In this document: one piece after another, positions 52,598-61,795 of the stretch
Layout: every line of letters starts with the position of its first letter
How positions within the stretch are numbered: position 1 is the first letter of the stretch
NCBI GenBank assembly: GCA_900470805.1
Contig: UCCA01000002.1
Span: 1 to 64,000, forward strand
Length of the DNA stretch: 64,000 nucleotides
Reading direction: 5' to 3'
Source of the DNA: Hyphomicrobiales bacterium
GTDB taxonomy: Bacteria; Pseudomonadota; Alphaproteobacteria; Rhizobiales; Rhizobiaceae
The notes under the pieces: generated by a model
What the model was told of the DNA's origin: nothing
Databases searched by the model: none
What the model saw: the letters and a program-made list of their open reading frames with translations, nothing else
Made by a program: the position numbers and the translations under genes

Positions 52598-54715
52598 ATG
52601 CGCATATATCACGTCTTCCTTGGCATGTTCCTGGCTGTCGCACCCTCGGCATATGCTCTGGAAACCGGCTCACCTCCGGTCTTGGCGCCGCTGAAGACGC
52701 AGGGAGAAGCCGCTCAACTGAGCTCGCAGTTCCTGACGCGCTACGGCTATAAGCCGGTCGCGCTCGATGATGCGCTGTCGGCGAAGATCATGGATCGATT
52801 CATCAAGTCTCTTGACCCAGACCGCGTGCTGTTCCTGAAGTCGGATATCGACACGTTCATGGCCGACAAAAGCAAGATCGATGACGCCATCAAGCGGGAA
52901 AACCTGCAGATCCCGTTTTCAATCTTCAATACCTATGAGCAACGCGTCGTCGATCGTATGACCTACGCGCGCGATCTGTTGAAGCAGGGTTTCGATTTCA
53001 CCGTGCAGGAAGATTACACCCTGTCACGTGACGACCAGCCTTGGCCGCAGTCGGAAGCCGACTCCAACGAACTCTGGCGCAAGCGGATCAAGGCCGATTG
53101 GCTTCGGTTGAAACTGAGCGGCAAAACGGACGCGGCAATTCGCGACACGCTGGACAAGCGTTACGCGAACGCCCTCGATCGCGCCTACAAATACAAGAGC
53201 GAGGATGTGTTCCAGTCCTTCATGGACGCCTACACGACGTCGATAGATCCGCACACGGATTACTTTGGCGCGAGGGCCGCGGCCGATTTCGATATCTCGA
53301 TGAAGCTTTCGCTGGTCGGTATTGGCGCGGTGCTGCAGGAGCGCGATGATTATACGACGATCCGTGAGCTCGTTCCTGGCGGTCCGGCACAATTGTCAGG
53401 CAAGCTCGCTGTCGGAGACAGAATTACCGGTGTCGGGCAGGGAGTGGACGGAGCAATCAAGGAAGTGGTGGGGACGCGGCTGGATGAAGTCGTGCAGATG
53501 ATCCGGGGCGAAAAGGATTCCGTCGTGCGCCTGGACATCCTGCCGGCGGATGCCGGTGCGGAGGGAAGCCATACCATTGTCAGCCTCGTGCGCGACAAGA
53601 TCAGCCTGGAAAAACAAGCCGCCCAGAAGACCATCCTGCCCGTCAAGGACGGTGAAGCCGCGCGAAAGATAGGCGTCATCACGCTGCCGGCGTTCTACGA
53701 AGACTTCGACGCGCGGCGCAAAGGCGACAAGGACTACCGCAGCGCAAGCCGCGACGTCGCCAAGCTTCTCGCGGAGCTGAAGCAGGAAAAGGTCGACGGC
53801 GTCCTCATCGATCTGCGTAACAATGGCGGCGGCTCGCTCTCCGAAGCGATTGACCTTACCGGCCTGTTCGTCGGAAAGGGCCCCGTAGTTCAGCAGCGCG
53901 ATGCCGATGGCAAGGTGCAGGTCCAGAGCGACGATCTTCCGGTGCCGGCATGGACCGGTCCGGTGGGTGTCCTGATCAATCGTGGTTCGGCATCCGCTTC
54001 GGAAATTTTCGCTGCGGCGATACAGGATTACGGTCGTGGCGTCATCATCGGCGAACCGAGCTTCGGCAAGGGCACCGTGCAGACAGTGGTCAATCTCGAC
54101 GACGTGGCGCACAACAGCAAGCCGGCTTTCGGTGAGCTGAAGTTGACGATCGCCCAGTTCTTCCGCGTCAACGGCGGAACCACGCAGCTGCGTGGCGTGA
54201 CACCCGATATCACGCTGCCCGGCTTCTCCGACCCCAAGACTTTCGGTGAGGCAAGCTATGACAACGCGCTTCCCTGGAGACAGATCAAGCCAGCCAACTA
54301 CAAGGCTGCGGGCGATGTGAAGGCGCTGCTGCCGGAACTGCAAAGCCGGCATAATGCTCGCGCCGAGAACGATCCTGAGTTCCAGCGTTTTGTGGAAGAC
54401 GTCGCCGAGCTGAAATCTCAGCGTGACAAGACTTCGATCTCCCTCAACGAGGCCGAGCGTCGCAAGGAGCTCACGGCTCGCGAAAACCGCATGAAGGCAC
54501 GCAAGCAGGCGGGCGATGGCGTAGACCCGGCGCAAGATGATGGCTTGCAATCGAATGAGCGTAGCCTGAGCGCCGACATCGCGTTGGAAAACGCGCGGAA
54601 GAACGCCAAGGACGTGCTGTTGAACGAGGCTGGCGCCATTCTGGCCGATCAGGCAGATTTGCAAGGCGCCGCAAACGCTCTTGCACAGCAGTCCGGCAAC
54701 AAGCAGGTCAAATAG
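52598..54715 (+). CDS. prc: Carboxy-terminal processing protease, E. coli Prc/Tsp type
   Basis: A 705-aa periplasmic S41 serine protease with signal peptide (MRIYHVFLGMFLAVAPSAYA). An N-terminal helical domain (about 25-220), a PDZ domain (about 235-315, IGAVLQERDDYTTIRELVPGGPAQLSGKLAVGDRI), the protease core with the Ser in NRGSASASEIF (Ser466) and Lys491 in SFGKGTVQ, and the long C-terminal DUF3340-type region follow in order. The 25-residue Ser-Lys spacing equals that of E. coli Prc (Ser452/Lys477). Most alphaproteobacteria rely on the shorter CtpA (about 440 aa), so this long form is notable. It degrades or trims periplasmic proteins, for example peptidoglycan hydrolases. It lacks an obvious adaptor gene nearby. 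Confidence 0.92.
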   Translation: MRIYHVFLGMFLAVAPSAYALETGSPPVLAPLKTQGEAAQLSSQFLTRYGYKPVALDDALSAKIMDRFIKSLDPDRVLFLKSDIDTFMADKSKIDDAIKRENLQIPFSIFNTYEQRVVDRMTYARDLLKQGFDFTVQEDYTLSRDDQPWPQSEADSNELWRKRIKADWLRLKLSGKTDAAIRDTLDKRYANALDRAYKYKSEDVFQSFMDAYTTSIDPHTDYFGARAAADFDISMKLSLVGIGAVLQERDDYTTIRELVPGGPAQLSGKLAVGDRITGVGQGVDGAIKEVVGTRLDEVVQMIRGEKDSVVRLDILPADAGAEGSHTIVSLVRDKISLEKQAAQKTILPVKDGEAARKIGVITLPAFYEDFDARRKGDKDYRSASRDVAKLLAELKQEKVDGVLIDLRNNGGGSLSEAIDLTGLFVGKGPVVQQRDADGKVQVQSDDLPVPAWTGPVGVLINRGSASASEIFAAAIQDYGRGVIIGEPSFGKGTVQTVVNLDDVAHNSKPAFGELKLTIAQFFRVNGGTTQLRGVTPDITLPGFSDPKTFGEASYDNALPWRQIKPANYKAAGDVKALLPELQSRHNARAENDPEFQRFVEDVAELKSQRDKTSISLNEAERRKELTARENRMKARKQAGDGVDPAQDDGLQSNERSLSADIALENARKNAKDVLLNEAGAILADQADLQGAANALAQQSGNKQVK

Positions 54716-54875
54716 CGGTCCGTGTTGGCCTAGCGGTATTGGCGGGTTAGTTCGTATCGCAAGGCTAAGTGCTAGTCACCTCGGCGTAAGGCGGCAACTC
54801 CCTCGCGAAAGATTGAACGGACCTGCCGCCTTCCCGGTGTAGGATCGGACAAAATTCCGTACGAGGAGGAAAGCC

Positions 54876-55763
54876 ATGACACGCCTGACCGCCAAGGATT
54901 TTCCGCAGGAACTGCTCGAGCTTTACGATTATTATGCCCATGGCCGCATAACGAAACGAGAGTTTCTCGACCGGGCCGGCAAGTTCGCCGTCGGAGGACT
55001 GACTGCCGCAGCTATCCTGTCGTCGATGAGCCCGGACTACGCGTTGGCAACGCAAGTCGAGTTTACGGATCCTGATATCGTAGCGGAATACATCACCTAC
55101 CCATCTCCGAAGGGGAATGGAGAGGTGCGCGGCTATCTCGTCCGCCCGGCGAAGGCGACAGGGAAGTTACCCGCCGTCGTGGTCGTCCATGAGAACAGGG
55201 GTCTCAACCCCTACATCGAGGACGTGGCGCGTCGCGTCGCCAAGGCTGGGTTCATTGCCCTGGCGCCGGATGGACTTACGTCGGTCGGCGGATATCCGGG
55301 CAACGATGAGAAGGGTCGTGAACTGCAGCAGAAGGTTGATCCCGAAAAGCTCATGAACGACTTTTTCGCGGCGATCGAGTTCATGATGAAGAGTGACATG
55401 ACCACCGGAAAGGTTGGCATCACCGGCTTTTGCTACGGCGGCGGCGTCTCCAATGCAGCGGCGGTCGCCTATCCCGAGCTGGCTGCCGCGGTTCCGTTCT
55501 ACGGACGTCAGCCGAGTGCTGCCAGCGTCGAGAAGATCAAGGCGCCATTGCTGATCCACTATGCCGAGCTCGACAAGGGCATCACCGATGGCTGGCCGCC
55601 CTATGAGGCGGCATTGAAGGCAGACGGAAAGACCTACGAGGCTTACATCTACCCCGGCGTCAATCATGGGTTTCATAACGATTCGACACCCCGTTATGAT
55701 GAGGCTGCGGCCAAGCTGGCCTGGGAAAGGACGATTGCCTGGTTCCAGCGCTACCTTGCGTGA
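54876..55763 (+). CDS. Dienelactone hydrolase family protein (YghX-like)
   Basis: A 295-aa alpha/beta hydrolase with the Cys-Asp-His triad of dienelactone hydrolases: Cys186 in GFCYGGG, Asp233 in AELDKG and His264 in GVNHGFHN. A roughly 58-residue N-terminal extension ([32 protein letters not shown]) ends in a hydrophobic segment like a degenerate Tat signal or membrane anchor. This is the YghX-type architecture and suggests export or membrane association. The substrate is unknown; no catechol pathway gene is adjacent. CGAGGAGGAAAG precedes the ATG. Expression is probably independent of prc, 160 bp upstream. Confidence 0.88.
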   Translation: MTRLTAKDFPQELLELYDYYAHGRITKREFLDRAGKFAVGGLTAAAILSSMSPDYALATQVEFTDPDIVAEYITYPSPKGNGEVRGYLVRPAKATGKLPAVVVVHENRGLNPYIEDVARRVAKAGFIALAPDGLTSVGGYPGNDEKGRELQQKVDPEKLMNDFFAAIEFMMKSDMTTGKVGITGFCYGGGVSNAAAVAYPELAAAVPFYGRQPSAASVEKIKAPLLIHYAELDKGITDGWPPYEAALKADGKTYEAYIYPGVNHGFHNDSTPRYDEAAAKLAWERTIAWFQRYLA

Positions 55764-55920
55764 TCGCTCGGGCCTATTGCTTGGTTGAGCGCGCAGGACG
55801 CCGGAGAGCTGCAGATCGATCAGCAGCCAGACTTGCTAACCTGTTAGATAACCTCGATCGCCTGATGGCTAACGCTCACGACCGCAGCGGAAACGCAGCG
55901 GCCTCCGAACTAGATGCGTC

Positions 55921-58245
55921 CTAAAGCTTCGCGTCCGGATGCGTTGCCGCCTTTAGGTCTGCCAATCCGCGATATCCGTCCTTGCTTCCAACCGTGGCAG
56001 CGGCATTAAAGATCCGCTCGGCATCGCCGTACATCTGCAGGTTCAAATAGCAGTAGCCCCTGAGAACGAGGAGATCGATCCGTTCCTGCTGCAGTTGTGC
56101 GCGTTGATCGAGATAGACCAGCGCCTCGCGGTAGCGTTTGGCGTTGAACGCCGCGAGTGCGCGATCGGACAGAATTGAGACCTGCAGTTCGGACGCACGC
56201 TGGCGACTTTGCGGCGCCTTGGTGGCAGCGACGGCAGCGTTGTTCGACAGGCCCGCTCGCAGATAGGCCAGGCTCTGACCATAGGCCGCGTCTTCCCGGA
56301 CCTTGCGGACGGGGCTTGCGAGTGCTGCCTCGAAGGCCTCGACAGCTTCCATGGGCCGGTTGAGATCCATCAGGCACCACCCACGGTCAAGGGCGCTGCC
56401 GGCGTTCAGCTGTCGGGCATCCACCGTCGATGAGCAGCCGCGGGATTGGTTTCCACCACGGCTAACGTTGGCAGTTCTGGCGGGTTTGACCGTTTCCCTT
56501 GGTGCCATGGCCGGCTCTGGCTGTTGCTGCGGGCTGGCTTGGACACCGGAGGAGGGTGCCGCGATCACTTGGGGTACGTAAGCCTGCGCCTGCCGCGGCT
56601 GCGGTGCGGGGCCGGGCGAGGGGAGGGCGGCTTGCTCCTGCGGTGTGAGTGAAGACGTCTCACCCAGCTGCGCGATACGGGTTGATCGTCCAGCCCAAAG
56701 CCGCTGCATTTCGGCAACGCCCTTGCGGTCGTTCAGCTGCTCTCGCGTGATCGCCAGGCCATAGGCGGAGGGTTCGTCGTCCGGCTTCCAGCGCAGGGCG
56801 GTTTCGAACCATCGCGCAGCGGTTTGCGGCTGGTTGAGCGACCGTGCATACCAACCGAACTGCTGCGCTGTCGGCACGTATTTCTGGGCAATAACCTCAG
56901 CCGCCATCCGTCCGAGAACGTCCTCTGCTATCGTTGCAGGCGGTTGCTGTGCCATCACATTGGCGGTTGCGGCAAGGTAGGTCGCGGTGGCGTCCTCAGA
57001 ATCGTCGCGCCACTTGTACATGACGTCTTCGGCTTCCTGCTCCTTCTTGTCGGCAATCAGCGCCAGCGCCAGCCCCTGCGACGCGCTTGCCGAATCCTCC
57101 TTCGCGCGCGCCGCGCGAAACCACTTCTGTGCGTCGGCATTGTTCTGGCGGCGTAGATGATACCACCCAAGCAGCAAATTGTCCGAGGCGAGGCCCTGGG
57201 TTTCTGCAAGGCGCTGCACGAGCGACAGGTAGTCGGGCGAGATTGCTAGATCAGGATTTGCGTTGCCGGCGGCGACGAAGCTCCGCGCCAAGTCATTTCG
57301 GATGCTGTCAAACTCGCGGCCGCCATTGCCATCCGGACGTTCGAGCCCCAGCAAAACCTGCATCGGGGCGTAGGAGAGCAAGGCTGAGGCCTTTTGGATG
57401 GTTGCCAGTCGCTCCTGCGGGTTGGTGCAGGTTTTAAGGATATATCCGTAAGCATCCTGAGCGCGCTGTATGCGGTCGGTGCGCGCGAAGGCTTCCGCGA
57501 CGCGCCAAAGGATGTCGATGTCGGCGCAGGTCAGCAGGCTTGGCGTGCCGGCACCTATCTGAACCACCGTCGCGTATTGCTTAAGATCAGAGGCGTTCAC
57601 CAGTCGCGCGCGCGCTTCGGCGACATCGAGACGGTCGAGGAGATCTGAGGGAGGCTGCCAGTCGGCTTCGGCCGTCCGCCGGTCGGCGATTGACTTGCGA
57701 AGCTCCGCATAGCGGCCGTCGGCATAGAGTTGCCACATCGCCTCGAGCTGAGCGTCGCCCCCCTGCGGGATGGCCAGTGGATCGGCAGGCGGCACCCAGT
57801 CGGGATAGAGCGCTTGAAGCCGCGATATTTCCGCCTGAAGCCTGGCTTTGTCACCACGACTTGCGAAATAACGAAGCGCGCTTTCGTCGACCTTTGGTGC
57901 AGTGGATGGTTGGGCAGTCGGCGCCAAACGCTGTGTCGTGCTCTGCTGCGGGGCCTGCGCGAATACCTCGTTTGTCGGGGGGGGAGGTTGGCTTCCCGGC
58001 TGCTGGTCGGCGGGAGCCGCCACAGTGGCCTGAATTTGCTCCGAGATCGATTGTACGTCGATCGTTCGATGTTCCGGCGAACCGTCTGGTCCGGTGATCC
58101 GCCCCATCAGCATCACTTGTGGAGATGGCTCCGCAGCGTCAAAGCCCAGGGCCTCCTGAATGGCCGCACGGTCCTTCAGCGCTGTGACAAGGCCTGCCAC
58201 CACGATCGCGACCGAGACTGCAACAAGAGAGGATTTCACAGGCAC
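55921..58245 (-). CDS. TPR-rich protein of the cellulose operon (BcsK-like)
   Basis: A 774-aa protein with an N-terminal membrane anchor or signal (SLVAVSVAIVVAGLVTAL, residues 5-22), a Pro/Gln-rich linker (about 80-115), many degenerate TPR-like helical repeats (about 120-520), a second low-complexity Pro/Gln linker (about 535-600) and further TPR repeats to the end (WCLMDLNRPMEAVEAFEAAL, CYLNLQMYGDAERIFNAAA). It begins with GTG and overlaps the end of celC by 10 nt. As the last gene of the operon, and without the outer-membrane barrel of BcsC, it fits the periplasmic TPR protein called BcsK in agrobacterial-type (type III) cellulose operons; that name is from memory and not tested. It may guide the nascent glucan through the periplasm. 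Confidence 0.8.
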   Translation of the reverse strand: MPVKSSLVAVSVAIVVAGLVTALKDRAAIQEALGFDAAEPSPQVMLMGRITGPDGSPEHRTIDVQSISEQIQATVAAPADQQPGSQPPPPTNEVFAQAPQQSTTQRLAPTAQPSTAPKVDESALRYFASRGDKARLQAEISRLQALYPDWVPPADPLAIPQGGDAQLEAMWQLYADGRYAELRKSIADRRTAEADWQPPSDLLDRLDVAEARARLVNASDLKQYATVVQIGAGTPSLLTCADIDILWRVAEAFARTDRIQRAQDAYGYILKTCTNPQERLATIQKASALLSYAPMQVLLGLERPDGNGGREFDSIRNDLARSFVAAGNANPDLAISPDYLSLVQRLAETQGLASDNLLLGWYHLRRQNNADAQKWFRAARAKEDSASASQGLALALIADKKEQEAEDVMYKWRDDSEDATATYLAATANVMAQQPPATIAEDVLGRMAAEVIAQKYVPTAQQFGWYARSLNQPQTAARWFETALRWKPDDEPSAYGLAITREQLNDRKGVAEMQRLWAGRSTRIAQLGETSSLTPQEQAALPSPGPAPQPRQAQAYVPQVIAAPSSGVQASPQQQPEPAMAPRETVKPARTANVSRGGNQSRGCSSTVDARQLNAGSALDRGWCLMDLNRPMEAVEAFEAALASPVRKVREDAAYGQSLAYLRAGLSNNAAVAATKAPQSRQRASELQVSILSDRALAAFNAKRYREALVYLDQRAQLQQERIDLLVLRGYCYLNLQMYGDAERIFNAAATVGSKDGYRGLADLKAATHPDAKL

Positions 58246-59288
58246 TCCGGATGTTTCTCCGCGACAAAAGCCAACCCCAGAAGCTGAAGAGTTGACGGAT
58301 AGTAGAGTGATGGCGCGAACTGCCTGGCTGACGCGGGAAGCTTCGTTCCATCAACCACACAGGCCACAACATCGTTAACAATTCGATAACCCGGGTCCGA
58401 GAGCAGATGTTTTGGCTGCCCGGTGTTCAGATCGATCGTCGCCGGCGTACCGTCGCCCGAAGTCATCCCTGACTTCAATCTTTCCAGAAGTTCCTTGTCC
58501 GAAACTCCCGCGCGGGTGAGATAAAGCGGAATGCGCACGGCGTTGTAGCCAAACTCGGCCTCGAAGCCTTCCGCAGGCGCGGGCTGGCGTCGCAGACTCA
58601 CCCAGTCGGCGGGCAGCTTGCGGGGCCCAAACTGCATGGACTTCAAAAGAGAAAGCCCGTCACGGCTCAACGCCTGCCACTTGTCCGATGGCGAAAGCAA
58701 GGCCATCACGGGAATGGCCTCATAGATCCAGTAAGACGGATTGATCACCGGGCCATCGCGGCGACCTGGCGCGTTGAAACCATCGACGGCCGGCAGAAGA
58801 ACGGTGTGGCCAGCCGATCGGACAACGGCGTGCGCCAGCAGCGCATTGGCGATCTTGGCGGCGGCCTCGAGATAGGCCTGATTGTGCCAGGCGGAACCTG
58901 CCAGAGCGAGCGCGTAAGCGATCAGCATGTCGCCGTCTGACGCATTATTGGCATCGGTAACATGCGGCTTGGTTGACGGGTCCCATTTCCAGACCGCCAA
59001 TCCGTCGTCGCGCAGTAGCAGTTCGGTGCGGGTAAAGTACCAGATCTGCTCGAAGTCGGCAGGATCGTTGGCGAGGTATGCGAGCCACATGCCGTAGCCT
59101 TGACCCTCGCTGTGACTGATATTGCCGTTGGCGTTGTCAACGATACGGCCGCTGACATCCAGGAATTTCGACTTGTAGGCGCTCCATGCCGCAGCATCGA
59201 TCCGTACACCCGTCGCGCATGCCGGCTGGCACACAAGGGCTGCAAGGCAGGCAAGGCCTGCTGTCAGGATGGTCTTCCATCGGATCAT
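58236..59288 (-). CDS. celC: Cellulose-operon endoglucanase, GH8 (CelC/BcsZ)
   Basis: A 350-aa periplasmic GH8 endo-1,4-beta-glucanase with signal peptide (TILTAGLACLAALVCQPACA, cut near residue 25). The general acid is Glu61 in ISHSEGQGYGMW and the conserved Asp118 lies in NNASDGDMLIAYAL. In rhizobia CelC trims cellulose and is needed for proper fibril formation and, in R. leguminosarum, for root-hair infection. It overlaps celB by 4 nt upstream and the TPR gene by 10 nt downstream. Confidence 0.93.
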   Translation of the reverse strand: MIRWKTILTAGLACLAALVCQPACATGVRIDAAAWSAYKSKFLDVSGRIVDNANGNISHSEGQGYGMWLAYLANDPADFEQIWYFTRTELLLRDDGLAVWKWDPSTKPHVTDANNASDGDMLIAYALALAGSAWHNQAYLEAAAKIANALLAHAVVRSAGHTVLLPAVDGFNAPGRRDGPVINPSYWIYEAIPVMALLSPSDKWQALSRDGLSLLKSMQFGPRKLPADWVSLRRQPAPAEGFEAEFGYNAVRIPLYLTRAGVSDKELLERLKSGMTSGDGTPATIDLNTGQPKHLLSDPGYRIVNDVVACVVDGTKLPASARQFAPSLYYPSTLQLLGLAFVAEKHPECL

Positions 59289-61795
59289 TTTCGCCTGCCG
59301 AGATTTTTCAGCATGCCTGATGTTGCAACGCCGATCAGCAACGACAGGATGACCAGCAGCACCGCGTAGGACAGGATGTTGGTCGATAGCCAGTTCGCCG
59401 CAATCAGTCGATAGTTGGCGAAGCTCCAGTTGTCGGTTTCGATGAAATCGAAACGACTGACCGGAACGGTTTCGATCTTGCCAGTCGCTGCGGAATATGT
59501 GCTGACATGCCCGGCGATTTCAGGCCAATTCAACTGCTTCGTTATGGCGTCGGCACCATCTCTCAGATCCTTTGCCGATGGCGCGGCAACGATCGTCCAC
59601 GTCGAATTACCGGAGGCACCGGTCCCCTGTGCAATCATGAAGCTGTTGGCGTTGGAGGGCGTAAACAATTCCTCGGCACCCGGTATGAACTGCAAAGAGC
59701 TCAGCGAGATATCGAAATTGCGCCGCAGCCATTCCTGGAAAGAGGTTATCTGGCCCTGCCACACGCCGCCGCTCACCTTCGAACGCCATTCGTCGAACAT
59801 GACGGATGTTTCGCCTGGCGTAGTCTGCGTAGCGGCGAGCGGTCTCCATGTCGCCTGGCTGGTGGTTGCTATGTTCAGCTGCGAGAGCACCGCTTGCGGC
59901 ATCTGCGAGATAGATCCGATGAAGATGGCATTGCGATCTCCGATCGCGGCTGGCGAAGCCGCGGGATCGACATCGATAGGGCGTCCGGCAACCAGAGCCA
60001 TCTGAGCGAGCAGGGTAGCGGTTGCTGAAAGGGTGTCGGCATCGACGCGGTCGATGAAGATCGGCGTAGGGCTTGCCGCACGACCGTATGGGTAGCCGGT
60101 TCCGGCCAGAGCCGCGAGGTTGGGGCGCTGGCCAACGCGTGCGAAGTCGGGCATGTGGAATTCGCTGGTATCGAACAGCGCAAAGCGCGGTCCGGCACTG
60201 GCCGTGGTTCCCGGAACGCAAGCATCATCGTCCTTGGTCAGGAGGATCGCCTCAAGCGATACGGTGTTCAGACCCGGCTTGAAGTGTCGCATCGTTACGC
60301 GGATCGGAAGGTGCCGGAAAATACCGCCCCCAGTGGTGGTAATGGGTAAAGTCGAGGCAATGTTGCCGTTGACGTACACGTCGATGTGGCTGCCGGGCAA
60401 AACGTTCTGCGTATAGGCGGCATCGAGCAGCACGGTCGCCTCGCCATAGGCATTGGCGTAGAAATCCGCAGGAACGGCAATGTTGAATCCGGTGCGAAAG
60501 CGCCGGCCAGAAAACTCGGTCGATTTGACGCCGAGCTGCGAGAACGCCACTGTTCTGTCGGAAAACAGCAGCGGCGCATCGGGCGCAGTCCAGCGTTGAG
60601 TCGCAAGTGCGTCGCGACTTGTTGAAACCGCCCTGTCGGTCGTCGATACGATGGTATCCACGGCGGTCGAGATTGCCGCCCACGAAGGACCGGTGACCAG
60701 CAGCACGGGCGCTCCGGAGCGCGGATCTATGGCAAAAGTCGCCAGAGCTGCCGTTTGGGCCGCAGCTGGCACGGCGAACAATGGCTGCAGGTCGCTCGGC
60801 GTGCCCACCAGCACGGTCAGCCGTCCGGGGGAAGATGGTGGCAAGGAATCGGTGGTGAACGACATGGTCTGGTTCGGCATGCTGCTCAGGATCGACAGGC
60901 CCTGGGCCAATCTCAAAAGCGGCTTCGTCGTTCCAGGCTGCTCCAGAGCCGGGACGACGAAATTGAAAGTCGTTTGGCCGGCGGCATCGACGCCGATCGC
61001 GCGAATGGCATCGGTGCTGGAAAATTTGGCGGCTTCTTCACCGGTGAAGCTCAAGAAGGTCTGGGCGGGGTCAATATCGGACCATAGCTCGTAAGTCGAT
61101 TGAACGCTGCAATCGGTTCGATGACGCTGCACCGCCTCGATCGTCAGGAGATTTGCGCCGGGCTGCAGTAGGCGCGGCGGAACGCTGAGAGATACCGCGC
61201 TCGCACCGTCCGGTGACCCGACGCGCTGTTCACCTATCACTCTGTTGTTGATGAGAATGGTAAACTGCGATGCCTCAGGCGCAACGACGATAGCGTTCTG
61301 ATAGCTGAAATTGAAGGTGGCTGGTGCCGCTGCCTGCTCGGGTGTGAGATAGACAGACCAAGACCGCCGGTCATACTCGCCGTCCATTCCGAGTTTTGCA
61401 AACGGGACGACATAGCGCCGGGAGGCGTCGTTCGGAATGGCAGATGGCGGCACGCCGACCTTCTGCGCCGCTGGCGCCGGCGGCGCAGTTGGGAGAGAAG
61501 GCTGTGTTGCCTGTTGAGGAGGCTGAGGAGGTGCAGCAGGGTTGACTGCAAACGGTTCGATCGCTCTCGGGTTTGCGGGGGGCTGGGCCGTTGGTGCGAC
61601 TGCTGGCGGTGGCTGTGTAACGATGACGGGAACTGGTGCCGGGGCCACGGTCGGCGTTGAAGGCACCACCAAGCGTGGCACCGTCTGCGGCGTTTCCGCA
61701 GGGCGCTCGCCCGACATGTCGAACGGCGTCGTCTGCGCGTAAGCCAAGGCCGATGCACAGAGGAAAAACGTAAAAGCGGGAGCGAGTTTTTTCAT
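59285..61795 (-). CDS. celB: Cellulose synthase periplasmic subunit (CelB/BcsB)
   Basis: An 836-aa BcsB-type protein. It has a signal peptide (LAPAFTFFLCASALAYA), a Pro/Ala/Gln-rich linker (about 25-115), alternating jelly-roll carbohydrate-binding and flavodoxin-like domains (WSVYLTPEQAAAPATFNFSYQNAIVVAPEASQFTILINNRVIGEQ, VYVNGNIASTLPI, RHFKPGLNTVSLEAILLTKDDDACVPG) and a C-terminal membrane anchor (LSYAVLLVILSLLIGVATSGML, about 808-829) that docks to CelA. It guides the glucan out of the synthase pore. Its start shares one base with the celA stop. Confidence 0.94.
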   Translation of the reverse strand: MKKLAPAFTFFLCASALAYAQTTPFDMSGERPAETPQTVPRLVVPSTPTVAPAPVPVIVTQPPPAVAPTAQPPANPRAIEPFAVNPAAPPQPPQQATQPSLPTAPPAPAAQKVGVPPSAIPNDASRRYVVPFAKLGMDGEYDRRSWSVYLTPEQAAAPATFNFSYQNAIVVAPEASQFTILINNRVIGEQRVGSPDGASAVSLSVPPRLLQPGANLLTIEAVQRHRTDCSVQSTYELWSDIDPAQTFLSFTGEEAAKFSSTDAIRAIGVDAAGQTTFNFVVPALEQPGTTKPLLRLAQGLSILSSMPNQTMSFTTDSLPPSSPGRLTVLVGTPSDLQPLFAVPAAAQTAALATFAIDPRSGAPVLLVTGPSWAAISTAVDTIVSTTDRAVSTSRDALATQRWTAPDAPLLFSDRTVAFSQLGVKSTEFSGRRFRTGFNIAVPADFYANAYGEATVLLDAAYTQNVLPGSHIDVYVNGNIASTLPITTTGGGIFRHLPIRVTMRHFKPGLNTVSLEAILLTKDDDACVPGTTASAGPRFALFDTSEFHMPDFARVGQRPNLAALAGTGYPYGRAASPTPIFIDRVDADTLSATATLLAQMALVAGRPIDVDPAASPAAIGDRNAIFIGSISQMPQAVLSQLNIATTSQATWRPLAATQTTPGETSVMFDEWRSKVSGGVWQGQITSFQEWLRRNFDISLSSLQFIPGAEELFTPSNANSFMIAQGTGASGNSTWTIVAAPSAKDLRDGADAITKQLNWPEIAGHVSTYSAATGKIETVPVSRFDFIETDNWSFANYRLIAANWLSTNILSYAVLLVILSLLIGVATSGMLKNLGRRK

